Source of the DNA: Cribrihabitans marinus | GTDB taxonomy: Bacteria; Pseudomonadota; Alphaproteobacteria; Rhodobacterales; Rhodobacteraceae | DNA length: 64,000 bases | Assembly (NCBI RefSeq): GCF_900109035.1 | Contig: NZ_FNYD01000009.1 | Coordinates: 1 to 64,000 of the forward strand | Direction: 5' to 3' | Made by a program: the position numbers and the translations under genes | Notes under the pieces: generated by a model | Database searches by the model: none | The model's input: only the letters and a program-made list of their open reading frames with translations | What the model was told of the DNA's origin: nothing | Part shown: positions 1 to 8,423 of the stretch, piece by piece | Position numbering within the stretch: the first letter of the stretch is position 1 | Layout: each line of letters starts with the position of its first letter

Positions 1-167
1 AAGCACCGAAGCGCCAATGGTACTCGGGCTCAAGCCCCGGGAGAGTAGGTCATCGCCAAACCTAGTAAAAACTCCAATACCTCTCCTACGATGAAACCCC
101 CACCATGCCCGCCTCATCCGCCACAAAGGCCTCGCTGCGCGCGCGCAAGTGGTCTATGGCAGGCGCG

Positions 168-1280
168 ATGACGCAAGACCTTCCTCTCGACCTGTTCCTG
201 ATCTCGATCCCGGGGCTGGAGTCCGCCCTGCGCGACGAAGCCGTCGAGAGGGGTTTCGATGACGCGGCCGTGGTGCCGGGCGGGGTCACCTTCCGCGGCA
301 CCTGGGAGGATGCCTGGCGCGCCAACCTGGTGCTGCGCGGCGCCACACGGGTGCTGGCCCGGATCGGCGGCTTCCCGGTCTTTCACCTCGCACAGCTGGA
401 CAAGCGGGCGCGCAAACTGCCCTGGGGCGATGTGTTGCGCTCCGACCGGCCGGTGAAGGTCGAGGCGGTGTGCCGCAAATCCAAGGTCTACCATGCCGGG
501 GCCGCCCGCCAGCGCATCGAGACGGCGATCGCCGAAGAGCTGGGCGCCCCGGTGACCCGCGATGCCGGAATCACAGTCAAGGCCCGGATCGACAAGGATT
601 TCTGCACGTTCAGTGTCGATCTGTCCGGCGAGGCGCTGCATCGGCGCGGCTACAAGCAGGCCGTGGGCAAGGCCCCTCTGCGCGAGACGATGGCGGCGAT
701 GTTCCTGCGCATGTGCGGCTTTTCGGGGGACGAGCCGGTTCTGGATCCGATGTGCGGCTCGGGCAGTTTCGTGATCGAGGCGGCCGAGATTGCCACGGGC
801 CGCGCGTCCGGCCGCGCGCGGCGGTTCGCCTTCGAGGATCTGGCCACGTTCGACGCCACGCGATGGCAGGCACTCAAGGAGAGCCAGACGTTGCGGGACT
901 GCGACCTACTGTTCCATGGCGCGGATCGCAATGCCGGCGCCATTGAAAACGCTCTCCGGAATGCCGAATGCGCCGGGGTCACGGGAGTGACACGGTTCGC
1001 GGTCCAATCGGTCAGCGACATGCGGCGGCCGGATGGTCCACCCGGTCTGATCATGGTCAATCCCCCCTATGGCACCCGGATCGGCGATCGCAACGCATTG
1101 CGCGCCCTCTACGGCACTTTCGGCAAGACCGTGACCGAGCGGTTTTCCGGCTGGCGGGTTGGGCTGGTGACTTCGGATGCGGGACTGGCGCGCAGCACCG
1201 GGCTGCGATTCCTGCCGCCGGGTCCGTTGATCGATCACGGCGGCGTCAAGGTCAGGCTGTATCGGACCGAAACCCTTTAG
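168..1280 (+). CDS. THUMP-domain class I SAM-dependent RNA methyltransferase (RlmL-N/YpsC-like)
   Basis: Predicted N2-guanine methyltransferase acting on rRNA, of the UPF0020/THUMP family. The N-terminal ~150 residues fit a ferredoxin-like plus THUMP RNA-binding region. The catalytic part shows a SAM-binding DPMCGSGSF at residues 193-201 and the N6/N2-methyltransferase motif NPPY at 298-301. At 370 aa it matches single-domain bacterial members rather than the double-domain E. coli RlmL. An upstream in-frame ATG at 105 would add 21 residues. I prefer 168 because the protein family usually begins just before a segment like PLDLFLISIPGLE. The target nucleotide cannot be deduced from sequence. 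It stands alone, upstream of tRNA-Val on the other strand. Confidence 0.85.
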   Translation: MTQDLPLDLFLISIPGLESALRDEAVERGFDDAAVVPGGVTFRGTWEDAWRANLVLRGATRVLARIGGFPVFHLAQLDKRARKLPWGDVLRSDRPVKVEAVCRKSKVYHAGAARQRIETAIAEELGAPVTRDAGITVKARIDKDFCTFSVDLSGEALHRRGYKQAVGKAPLRETMAAMFLRMCGFSGDEPVLDPMCGSGSFVIEAAEIATGRASGRARRFAFEDLATFDATRWQALKESQTLRDCDLLFHGADRNAGAIENALRNAECAGVTGVTRFAVQSVSDMRRPDGPPGLIMVNPPYGTRIGDRNALRALYGTFGKTVTERFSGWRVGLVTSDAGLARSTGLRFLPPGPLIDHGGVKVRLYRTETL

Positions 1281-1352
1281 TCCACGCCGGGCCGGACAAA
1301 ACGACTGTCACCTTGCATTGCATGCAAACGCTTGATCTTACGTGGGAGTGTA

Positions 1353-1428
<76 letters not shown>

Positions 1429-1519
1429 GTCCGCCGCGATTTATCCAAGCGCGCGGGGGCGCGCAAGGGAAATGCGTGCGTACCGCAACACGGTGTCGCC
1501 CGAGCGAGCGAATCTGGAT

Positions 1520-1822
1520 CTATCGAGTGGTAAAAAAATGGATTTGGTGGAGCCTAGGGGAAACCCCGGAAAATCGCCAAGTCCTTGATACTGAACGTTG
1601 TTGCGGTGTTGTGTTTCCTTGTGTGTCACACCTTAGTGCCGCACTAGCCGGGGACGCAACAGCTACTTGGAAATGCCGGCGAACTTCCGTCCCGCACAGT
1701 TCCGCGATGCTGTCAATCAGTTCGACATCTGAGGCTTTGGGTCTTGCCTCAAAAGAAAATAGATATCGGCGGGTGAGCGGCAAGTTGGCTGGGCCATAGC
1801 CACAACGATATGTGGTGGTCAT
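1520..1822 (-). CDS. Hypothetical 100-aa protein crossing attL
   Basis: A minus-strand frame of 100 codons beginning with ATG, preceded by a strong Shine-Dalgarno stretch (AAGGAAGAAGG, 5 nt before the ATG). It begins MTTTYRCGYGPANLPLTRRY and has a mixed, plausibly folded middle. No family is recognised. It is divergent from the polymerase gene. The last ~14 codons lie in the att core and host DNA, so its C-terminus would change on excision. A position next to att and a small size fit an excisionase or accessory factor, but no helix-turn-helix is evident, so this is only a suggestion. Confidence 0.4.
   Translation of the reverse strand: MTTTYRCGYGPANLPLTRRYLFSFEARPKASDVELIDSIAELCGTEVRRHFQVAVASPASAALRCDTQGNTTPQQRSVSRTWRFSGVSPRLHQIHFFTTR
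1540..1561. repeat. attL: left 22-bp direct repeat of the tRNA-Ala element
   Basis: Identical over 22 bp to 8482-8503. The shared block contains the complement of the tRNA 3' CCA, the acceptor-stem strand and one T-stem strand of tRNA-Ala, plus 5 bp beyond the tRNA end. Beyond it, toward the chromosome, lies a 7-nt A tract (1532-1538), which on the tRNA-Ala strand is a T run. It would be the original 3' flank of tRNA-Ala. Confidence 0.92.
1621..1632 (+). promoter_or_regulatory. Candidate left integrase arm site (GTGTGTCACACC)
   Basis: A 12-bp motif 60 bp inside attL. It is identical and in the same orientation as two tandem copies next to attR. The core GTGT-GTC-ACAC is itself nearly palindromic. 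Occurrence just inside both ends of the element fits an arm-type binding site for the tyrosine integrase or its accessory protein. Confidence 0.5.
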
Positions 1823-1927
1823 TGGAGCCTTCTTCCTTCTATACGAAGGATTAAGCAAATGGCACAAGATATTGTGGTTGGGCGGCTGGCTGATAGCTGA
1901 CGATTTTCCTTTTTTGCGAGCGATAAG

Positions 1928-3247
1928 TTGGTGAAGACTAGAAACGAGATAGTCGCTGACTTCGGGGTGGACCCGGATAGCCTACCCGATCAGCGTGGCC
2001 TGCGCTCATGGGCTTTCGAGCCGTATCTTGAGTTGCATCACCAAACTGCTTGCGCTGCGCTAAGCCCTCTTTTGAATGACTTACGCGACCACTGGATGCA
2101 GGGCCATCAACGTAAGCCGAACCCTGAGAAGCAGGACAATTTCGTTTCTTGCCTGCGGGTGATCCTGCTGAACCTAATTCGGGTCCGGACGGTAGACGCT
2201 GGGCTGACGGTCGGCATTTCCAGCAGCAAGGGTGCATTACAAACCGAGGTACGCTATCGGCCCGGCTTCATGTCGGTTCACTACCACCTGAACGCCCTCA
2301 AGCTACTGCAACAACGCGGTCTCGTTTGGATGGCCAAAGCCGGACATCAACAGGAAGACTTTTCAGAGACTTCTCGCTACGCGTTGACCGAAGCGGCCTG
2401 CGATCTCTTACCCGTGTCAGATTTAGCGGCCCAAGACTTCTCGATAGGCAGGCGGGATGAAGTGATCCGGCTGAAAGATACCAATCGCCGCCTGACGCGC
2501 TATCCCGACACGCCCGAAACGCGGACTATGCGCGCCAATCTGCTACGCTTGAACGACCTCTTAGAAGGCATCGACATCAGCACGACGCGGCCAGCCAATC
2601 TACTGTCCGACTTCGATGACGAATACAGCGGGGAGACACGTGGCCTCTGCCGCGTCTTTAACAACGGCAGTTTCGACCAAGGTGGGAGATTCTACGGCGG
2701 CTGGTGGCAATATGCCAAGAAGCACCTGCGCCCCTTCATCACCATCGACGGACAGCCCACGATTGAAGCTGACTTCAAGGGCCTGCATCCGGCTATCCTG
2801 TTTGCCAAGAATGACTTGCCTATTCCGCCTGACCCCTACGCCTTCGTGCCCGGCATCACGAAGAACCATGCGCTACGCCGCCATGCCAAGACTACTTTTC
2901 TCGCCTTGCTGAATGCAGGCAAAGGAGGCACGACAGAACCCCGGGACTTCGACAGCGACACACATGGTATGACTGCCGGCGAGTTCCGCCAGATAGTAGA
3001 AAGTGCCTTCCCAATGCTGCCAGGCATCTTCGGCACCGGGATTGGGCTACAGCTGCAACGCGAGGACAGCGATCTAGCCGAGCAAATCATGCTGCACTTC
3101 GCGGACAAAGGCGTTCCGGTGCTGCCCGTACATGACAGTTTCATCATCACTGCCCAGCACAAAGATGAACTGGTCAAAGTTATGAAGGCAGTGTTCTACG
3201 ATACCTATAACCAGATACCCACAATCACTCTAACCTCACCAACTTGA
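1928..3247 (+). CDS. Putative PolA/T7 RNAP-superfamily polymerase of an integrative element
   Basis: 439 aa, TTG start (GTG one codon later is possible). I do not know a named family for it. The C-terminal half carries the three palm/fingers signatures of family A polymerases. Motif A-like: EADFKGLHPAILFA, Asp282. Motif B-like: RRHAKTTFLALLNA, 317-330, which lines up with RRAAKAINFGLIYG of bacterial Pol I. Motif C: VHDSF, 401-405, where Pol I has VHDE and phage-type RNA polymerases have HDS. A conserved-looking NNGSFDQGGRFYGGWWQ precedes them (245-261). The position of the Pol I steric-gate Glu is His287. Residues ~115-155 look like a winged helix; no 3'-5' exonuclease motifs are seen. It is the likely replicase or primase of the element; DNA versus RNA synthesis cannot be decided. 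Confidence 0.6.
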   Translation: MVKTRNEIVADFGVDPDSLPDQRGLRSWAFEPYLELHHQTACAALSPLLNDLRDHWMQGHQRKPNPEKQDNFVSCLRVILLNLIRVRTVDAGLTVGISSSKGALQTEVRYRPGFMSVHYHLNALKLLQQRGLVWMAKAGHQQEDFSETSRYALTEAACDLLPVSDLAAQDFSIGRRDEVIRLKDTNRRLTRYPDTPETRTMRANLLRLNDLLEGIDISTTRPANLLSDFDDEYSGETRGLCRVFNNGSFDQGGRFYGGWWQYAKKHLRPFITIDGQPTIEADFKGLHPAILFAKNDLPIPPDPYAFVPGITKNHALRRHAKTTFLALLNAGKGGTTEPRDFDSDTHGMTAGEFRQIVESAFPMLPGIFGTGIGLQLQREDSDLAEQIMLHFADKGVPVLPVHDSFIITAQHKDELVKVMKAVFYDTYNQIPTITLTSPT

Positions 3248-3852
3248 AGATCATTAACTTGAGATATCTTCACCTATATCTACCCCCAACCTATCCTGAG
3301 TACCCGCCACGATGGTTCCCCCACTACCGGGTAAAATAGCAGTGGGACCGGATTTCCGACTTTCTGGCCAGACACTTAACGTCCATTTCCACACAACTAG
3401 GTTGGCACATGCACGTTGCAGTCATCGACATCGGGAATCCTAGCGTGGTCAGTGAGCAATGCTTGGTGGTCCGACCTGAAGCCGGTTGCTAGACGGGGTA
3501 CTATGGGGTGGCATGCCCGGCATTCCACGCACCATATCCCGCAGAAGCCGGTGGCGACGGCAAACGGATGCGCCCGCTTGCCCACAACGTCACCTGAGAA
3601 AGCCGGAGTCGTCCGCTGAGCGGCCTTCCGCCCGCGCCTGACGGATGATTACCCCGACATCGCGGCGGCTCTGTACGGCCAAATAACTCAGGTGGCCAAC
3701 TCAGTCCCCGCCAAGCCTACACCCTTCCTATGCCTTCCTATGCCCTGCTCAGCCTTTCCAGCACCCGCTTTGCCTGTGACGGCAGCCAACGCCCACCTTT
3801 TGCGGTCTGCAAGCCTGCACGTTCCACGCCTTCTTTCTCTTGAGACGGTGCA
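3248..3852. other. 605-bp gap inside the element with possible gene debris
   Basis: No intact gene. An inverted repeat (CCCACT at 3320-3325, AGTGGG at 3341-3346) may be a weak terminator for the polymerase gene. Two stretches read like decayed coding sequence in different frames: 3409-3492, starting MHVAVIDIGNP and stopping after 27 codons, and around 3635-3700 (RLTDDYPDIAAALYGQ). They could be remnants of one RNase H-fold-type protein, but this is speculative. Short frames on both strands between 3397 and 3619 lack convincing starts or composition. Confidence 0.3.
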
Positions 3853-4416
3853 TTAGGCTCCAATGCTATCCGAGATGATGCGATAGACTGAGGCACGGCC
3901 TATCCCGAGTTCCCGAGCAATCTTGGTGGCGCCAACGCCTTTTTCGTGCAGTGCCATTACCTCATCGGACTTCGCTCGTGCCGTGGCCTTCCGGCCCTTG
4001 TACTTGCCTGCTGCCTTGGCTTTTGCGATCCCCTCCCGCTGGCGCTCCAGCATGATCTCCCGCTCGAACTGGGCGACGCCGCCCAGCACCGTTAGCATCA
4101 ACTTGCCGGTAGGCGTACTGGTGTCCATGTTCATGTTGAGGATGCGAAGCGCCGCTCCCTTCGCCGTGAGTGTCTCCAGGATTTCCAGCAGGTGCGCCGT
4201 AGAGCGCGCCAGACGGTCCAGCTTGGTGACGACTAGGGTGTCGCCGTCCCTGACGAAGGCAAGGGCCTCAGTGAGCCTCTCGCGCGCTGTCACGTCCACT
4301 GACGACACCTGCTCGATGAACAGCCGCTCGCATCCGGCATCCTTAAGTTCGCGCTCCTGACTGTCCAGACCAGCCTTCTGGTCCAGAGTTGAGGTGCGGG
4401 CATATCCAACTAGCAT
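3853..4416 (-). CDS. Serine recombinase (resolvase/invertase family)
   Basis: 187 aa, the standard length for small serine recombinases. The catalytic domain starts MLVGYARTSTLDQ with the nucleophile Ser9. The conserved KLDRLARS segment follows at about 65-72, the core-dimer region has GGVAQFEREIMLERQREGI, and the C-terminus has a helix-turn-helix (ATKIARELGIGRASVYRII). It probably resolves multimers of the excised circle or inverts a segment. It could also be a fossil of an earlier transposon, but no transposase or terminal inverted repeats were seen. The repeats immediately upstream of its start are likely its binding sites and autoregulatory operator. Confidence 0.92.
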   Translation of the reverse strand: MLVGYARTSTLDQKAGLDSQERELKDAGCERLFIEQVSSVDVTARERLTEALAFVRDGDTLVVTKLDRLARSTAHLLEILETLTAKGAALRILNMNMDTSTPTGKLMLTVLGGVAQFEREIMLERQREGIAKAKAAGKYKGRKATARAKSDEVMALHEKGVGATKIARELGIGRASVYRIISDSIGA

Positions 4417-4430
4417 CTAGGCTCTCCATG

Positions 4431-4558
4431 TGTCTCACAATGTCTAAAACGTACTAGTGCGAGCTGTCTCAAATTGTCAAGGCAATTCCTATGAGACACT
4501 TCGCATTGTTCAGTGAGACGCCTCGCAGGAGCAAGGTTCAATGAGATGGTCCGCAGGA
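4431..4558. promoter_or_regulatory. Candidate res/operator site: iterated TGAGAC half-sites upstream of the resolvase
   Basis: Three direct copies of TGAGA(C/T)NNN(T/C)CGCA begin at 4492, 4514 and 4542. Two opposite-strand copies read TGTCTCA at 4431-4437 and 4465-4471, each followed by a degenerate TGTC(T/A). The array starts 15 bp before the resolvase start codon. Clustered half-sites of mixed orientation beside a resolvase gene are typical of res sites. The rest of the interval up to 4757 shows nothing I can support. Confidence 0.55.
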
Positions 4559-4757
4559 CATCGCCCGTTGGCGTTGGGGGGTACGGGGGAGAACTGCCAT
4601 GTTCGGGGTAGTAGATGGGGCCTGGGAAAAATTCGCCGCAAAATTACGTCATGCTGTGACCGTTGCGGCTTGCTAGGTGTTCAGCGTTGACCCAGTAGCG
4701 CACTACAGCTTAGCGTGCGTGTCGATAGTGCCGGTCGGCGTTTGAGTTGAAATCGAG

Positions 4758-5174
4758 TTGAGCAGCCCCATTGAACAGTTCATTGATCGTTGGCGCGGCA
4801 GCGGTGGCAGCGAACGCGCGAACTTCCAGCGCTTTGCTATCGAGTTGACGCAACTCCTAGGCGTCGAGGAACCCAAGATCGCGACCAGCGACGACCAGGA
4901 CGACGACTACAGGTTCGAGCGACCCGTTGATTTCGGCCCGACTTCCACACGTTCGCACGGCTTCATCGACCTGTATCGCAGGGGCTGCTTTGTCCTAGAA
5001 GCGAAGCAGGGAGCGGAACGCCGGAGCAGGCATGACCCAAACCAGTTGTCCATGTTCGTGGAAGATGCACCGAAACAGGCCCGCACAGGGCACTGTGTCC
5101 GTGGCACAAGCCGATGGGACGACACCATGCTCAAGCAACGGCTTTGGATGACGGCCGCTACGCCGCCTAACTAA
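4758..5174 (+). pseudogene. Truncated N-terminus of an MmeI-like (type IIL/IIG) restriction-modification enzyme
   Basis: The first ~110 residues match the start of MmeI-type single-chain restriction-methylation proteins: FIDRWRGSGGSERANFQRF near the N-terminus, then the nuclease-domain segment GFIDLYRRGCFVLEAKQG with Asp and E-x-K active-site residues. Intact relatives are about 900 aa or more with helicase-like, N6-adenine methyltransferase and target-recognition domains. Here the frame ends at 138 codons, shortly after WDDTMLK, and no methyltransferase motif follows before the next gene. Start is TTG. A free nuclease domain without methylase would be harmful if active, so decay is the simplest reading. 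Confidence 0.7.
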
Positions 5175-5213
5175 AATGGCTCGGTAGGCTCTTTTCTTAG
5201 GTCAAGTAAAAGG

Positions 5214-6653
5214 ATGACGAAGATGGCGCTTTCCAGTGAGATGCGGATGCTTGCAAATGCGCACCGCAACAACCCTTCGCCGCAATTTCTGGAGTGGCTA
5301 GAGGTCAACAACATCCGCGGCTGGACTGGACAGCGCATAGACTTCAAATTCCCAATTACCGCACTCGTAGGCGAGAACGGTGCTGGCAAGAGCACTATTC
5401 TGCAGGCCGCGGCAGTTGCGTACCGTTCGCAGGCGGGAGATCGCTATGCATCGGAGTTTTTTCCGGACACGCCATTTGAAGCCGTACAGTCCGCAACGCT
5501 AACCTACGGCTATAGGCGCGGCATAAACCATCATACCGGTACAGTTCGCAAGCCCACCAACCGATGGCGCGGCAACCCAGATAGACCGGAGCGACCGGTT
5601 GAGTATGTGGACTTGAGGCGCACTCAACCTATTTCAGCGCGGTCAGGCTATGCCCAACTTTTAAAGAGGGGTGTTGTCGAAGGCGCGGCCAATCACTTCG
5701 AGCCAGAACAGCTGTTGAGACTTAGCAATATCTTAGGTAAGCAATACGAGAGAGCCGAGATTTCGACGACCGACGCGGGAGCGGACAAGCCAGTCTCGGT
5801 ACTTACCGTCGCAGGCGAACGGTATTCTGGCTTTCATCAAGGCGCGGGCGAGATCACCGCGGCGGAGCTATTAGCAGTAGATTACCCCAACTACGCATTA
5901 GTTCTTATTGACGAGATCGAGACATCACTCCACCCTAGGGCGCAAAGGCGGCTACTAAGAGACCTCGCGACAGTCGCGCGCCTCAATAGGCTACAGATCA
6001 TCCTCACTACGCACTCACCCTACGTACTAGAGGAACTCCCCGACGAGGCTCGGATTTACCTGATGGAAGGCGACGCTGGGAAGCGGCCCGTAGCGGGCGT
6101 CAGTCCCGACTTTGCCATGACACGTATGGACGAGGAGGCTCACCCCGAGTGCGACCTTTATGTGGAAGATCCACGGGCGGCGACCATGCTCGCAGAGATG
6201 ATGAACCGGGTTGACCGCAACCTTCTCCAACGGTGCAAGATCATTCCTTTTGGCGCAGCGCAAGTCGGTCTGGCTCTCGGTCGAATGGTCGATGAAGGTC
6301 GGTTCCCGAGACCTTCAGTGGTGTTCTTGGATGGAGACCAAGAACCTGCCAATGGATGCCAAGTGCTGCCCGGCAACGAAGCACCCGAGATCGTGGTGTG
6401 CCATGCTCTGCGGGATGCCGGATGGCCGAGCGTGCACGAGAGACTTGGGCGAGGGGCAGCCGAGACGATCGACGCGCTCAACCGTGCCGTTCTCAATGCC
6501 GACCACCACCACTGGATGAACTCGGTGGGCAACGAACTTGTCCTTGGCGGCGACACTGTTTGGCAGGCACTAGCTTCTGCTTGGACCCAGCATTGCGCAG
6601 ACCCCGTCACCCTTGAAGCAGTTTGCTTGCCAGTTCGAGCCGCTCTCGCCTAA
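5214..6653 (+). CDS. OLD-family-like ATPase-TOPRIM nuclease (candidate phage defence)
   Basis: 479 aa. The N-terminal ABC/SMC-type ATPase has Walker A GENGAGKST at 53-61, a signature-like HQGAGEI at 208-214, Walker B VLIDEIETSLHP at 230-241 and the switch His in TTHSP (267). The C-terminal TOPRIM-type nuclease has an acidic YVED (Glu318) and a DGD pair (Asp373, Asp375). This is the order found in OLD (overcoming lysogenization defect) nucleases and in GajA. No GajB-like UvrD helicase or PARIS-style partner is adjacent, so a standalone class 1 OLD enzyme is the best guess. An alternative start at 5223 has better spacing from AAAAGG. It follows the MmeI remnant by 39 bp, making a small defence cassette. 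Confidence 0.75.
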   Translation: MTKMALSSEMRMLANAHRNNPSPQFLEWLEVNNIRGWTGQRIDFKFPITALVGENGAGKSTILQAAAVAYRSQAGDRYASEFFPDTPFEAVQSATLTYGYRRGINHHTGTVRKPTNRWRGNPDRPERPVEYVDLRRTQPISARSGYAQLLKRGVVEGAANHFEPEQLLRLSNILGKQYERAEISTTDAGADKPVSVLTVAGERYSGFHQGAGEITAAELLAVDYPNYALVLIDEIETSLHPRAQRRLLRDLATVARLNRLQIILTTHSPYVLEELPDEARIYLMEGDAGKRPVAGVSPDFAMTRMDEEAHPECDLYVEDPRAATMLAEMMNRVDRNLLQRCKIIPFGAAQVGLALGRMVDEGRFPRPSVVFLDGDQEPANGCQVLPGNEAPEIVVCHALRDAGWPSVHERLGRGAAETIDALNRAVLNADHHHWMNSVGNELVLGGDTVWQALASAWTQHCADPVTLEAVCLPVRAALA

Positions 6654-6805
6654 GCCGTGCAGTCCGGTCGCATAATGTTGACTAGGAGTTGAAAGGGCGA
6701 ACAAGATGGGGCACACAGGTGGGACACTTCGCAACTCGCCCATTGAGCGGCTTCAACCAGAATAATGGTTTACCGATCTGGCAGGCGATCCAGGGTCGCC
6801 CACCA

Positions 6806-8422
6806 TCAAACCTTGAAACGCTCCACCGCATCGCGGGTCTGCTGCAGCGTGTAGCCCTCCTTCATGTAGACCTCATGCGTGACGCCTTCACGTTCATGGC
6901 CCACGATGAACTGAATGCGTTCGGTCGGCACATCCGCTTGACCGAGGCGGGTCGCGAACGTGTGTCGCAGTCCGTGGAAGACATGCGCGTCGGACTTGAT
7001 GCCCAGCTTTACCATTAAGGTCCGATTGAACCACTTGCTCAGCTTGTCGCCGTAGCCATGTTTCGGGCTATAGGTGTAGTCGGGGAACAAGCGTTCATGC
7101 CCCCTGGCCGCGATCTTGTCTCGATAGGTAAGCAGCCCGAGTTCAATCAGGTGGCTGTGCACCGGGACGCGCCGTATCGCAGCGGACGATTTGAGGCGCT
7201 TTCCCTCCGCACCAGTATCGTTAAGGTCGAAGACCCAGATGTCGCCAACTTGGTAAATGTCGCTGACCTGAAGCTGACAGACCTCGTTCAGACGAGCGCC
7301 AGAGTACATGGCGATCAAGGTAGCCCAACGGTGGCTAGTTTTGGTGTAGTACTGGCTCTCACGGCTTGTGAGGGCCTCATAGGTACGTTCGAGTGCGTCT
7401 TGTGTGAACGGTCTCCGGTCTTTGACTTGGTGTCCCTTCCTACCGACAGTCATGTCTGCGAATAGGGCCTCTTCTGCGTAGCCGTGCGTTTCGGCCCATG
7501 TCCAGAATACCTTGAGGGCGCTAAGGTAGGCGTTGGCCGTCCCGTTGCTGATCTTCGGCACGTCCGTTACCGCCATAGCTTCCTGCAATGACATTCCGCG
7601 AGTTCTCTGCACCTTCATGCGGTTCGACGGAAGTGTCAGCAGCGCGGCCTTGAACTCCCCGGCAGCGCGCTTGTCGATGGCGGACATAGCCCTTCCCGGT
7701 CCGAACCATTCAAGAGCCACCTCCAGAATTGCGCGGCGCTTTTTGATCGTGCTGAAGGTGACCCCGGCAGTCGTCTCCTGCTCACTCAGGAACGCCTCCA
7801 CAGCGTCGGAGAGGCTTGGGCCTTGGGGAAGGGCTGCGGGCGCACCGGAGGCGCTCACAGGCGCGCTCTGAGGCGCTGTGAAGTCGTAGCTCCCAAGAGA
7901 CCGGTCAAATTCGAGGACCGCCTCCCACAAGCCGATCTTGGCTTTCCTGATCTCGTCCAGGATCATCGGGAAGTGCTTCCGGTTTTCCTCCTGCGGAATT
8001 CCTGTCCCGGAAAAGAACTTGTCCAGTTCCGCCTGCGCATTGTCGCTGCCAACCAGATGCCAGAAGTCCCGGTTCGGCATCTGGTGGAGTTCAAGGCTCC
8101 GAGTGGCGTTCTCCTTTTCCTGCTCATTGAGCGGCCCGATTGCCCGACGCCGCTTCATGCCCTCCTCCAAACGTGACCGGAAGTACGCGTCTGCTTTGGC
8201 CCTGAGTTCTCCATGGTTCATAGTCGATGCTCTTATGTGTTCGTTGAGCATGTCGCCGCAAACTGCAAGTTGCCTTGCCAAGATGCCAGCCTCCTGGGGG
8301 CATCTTGTACGGAGCGACAGTCTGAGGCTCCTGCGGGGTGCTGTCGGTCTGATTTGTGGCAGGGGCCAGCGGAAGTAGAAGATGCCGTGTCGTGATCTGC
8401 TGAGATACGCATGTAGCTTCAT
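6806..8422 (-). CDS. int: Tyrosine-type site-specific integrase of the tRNA-Ala element
   Basis: 538 aa. The N-terminal segment YLSRSRHGIFYFRWPLP resembles the DUF6538 domain found on many alphaproteobacterial integrases. A SAM-like core-binding domain spans ~200-320. The catalytic domain has Arg377 (SGARLNE), Lys411, His483-x-x-Arg486 (HGLRHTFATRL), His509 (GHE) and nucleophile Tyr519 (VYMK), so all catalytic residues are present. The start codon is ~60 bp from attR and reads away from tRNA-Ala. Its promoter must overlap the tandem GTGTGTCACACC sites, suggesting autoregulation. A 152-bp stretch downstream to the OLD gene is convergent and featureless. Confidence 0.95.
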   Translation of the reverse strand: MKLHAYLSRSRHGIFYFRWPLPQIRPTAPRRSLRLSLRTRCPQEAGILARQLAVCGDMLNEHIRASTMNHGELRAKADAYFRSRLEEGMKRRRAIGPLNEQEKENATRSLELHQMPNRDFWHLVGSDNAQAELDKFFSGTGIPQEENRKHFPMILDEIRKAKIGLWEAVLEFDRSLGSYDFTAPQSAPVSASGAPAALPQGPSLSDAVEAFLSEQETTAGVTFSTIKKRRAILEVALEWFGPGRAMSAIDKRAAGEFKAALLTLPSNRMKVQRTRGMSLQEAMAVTDVPKISNGTANAYLSALKVFWTWAETHGYAEEALFADMTVGRKGHQVKDRRPFTQDALERTYEALTSRESQYYTKTSHRWATLIAMYSGARLNEVCQLQVSDIYQVGDIWVFDLNDTGAEGKRLKSSAAIRRVPVHSHLIELGLLTYRDKIAARGHERLFPDYTYSPKHGYGDKLSKWFNRTLMVKLGIKSDAHVFHGLRHTFATRLGQADVPTERIQFIVGHEREGVTHEVYMKEGYTLQQTRDAVERFKV

Positions 8423-8423
8423 C

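Noticed and set aside
3397-3619. Two overlapping short frames (62 and 67 codons) on opposite strands
   Set aside because: No ribosome-binding site, no similarity recognised and mutually overlapping; described only as gap content.
3724-3743. Tandem CTTCCTATGC x2
   Set aside because: Only two 10-bp units, no spacer pattern and no adjacent relevant gene; not a CRISPR or iteron array.
5214-6653. Gabija (GajAB) or PARIS (AriAB) assignment for the ATPase-TOPRIM gene
   Set aside because: Gabija needs an adjacent UvrD-like helicase and PARIS has the TOPRIM on a separate protein; here both domains are in one chain and the neighbours are a broken MmeI-like gene and the integrase.
6689-7465. Plus-strand frames opposite the integrase C-terminus
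   Set aside because: They overlap the catalytic domain of the integrase on the other strand and have no family features.
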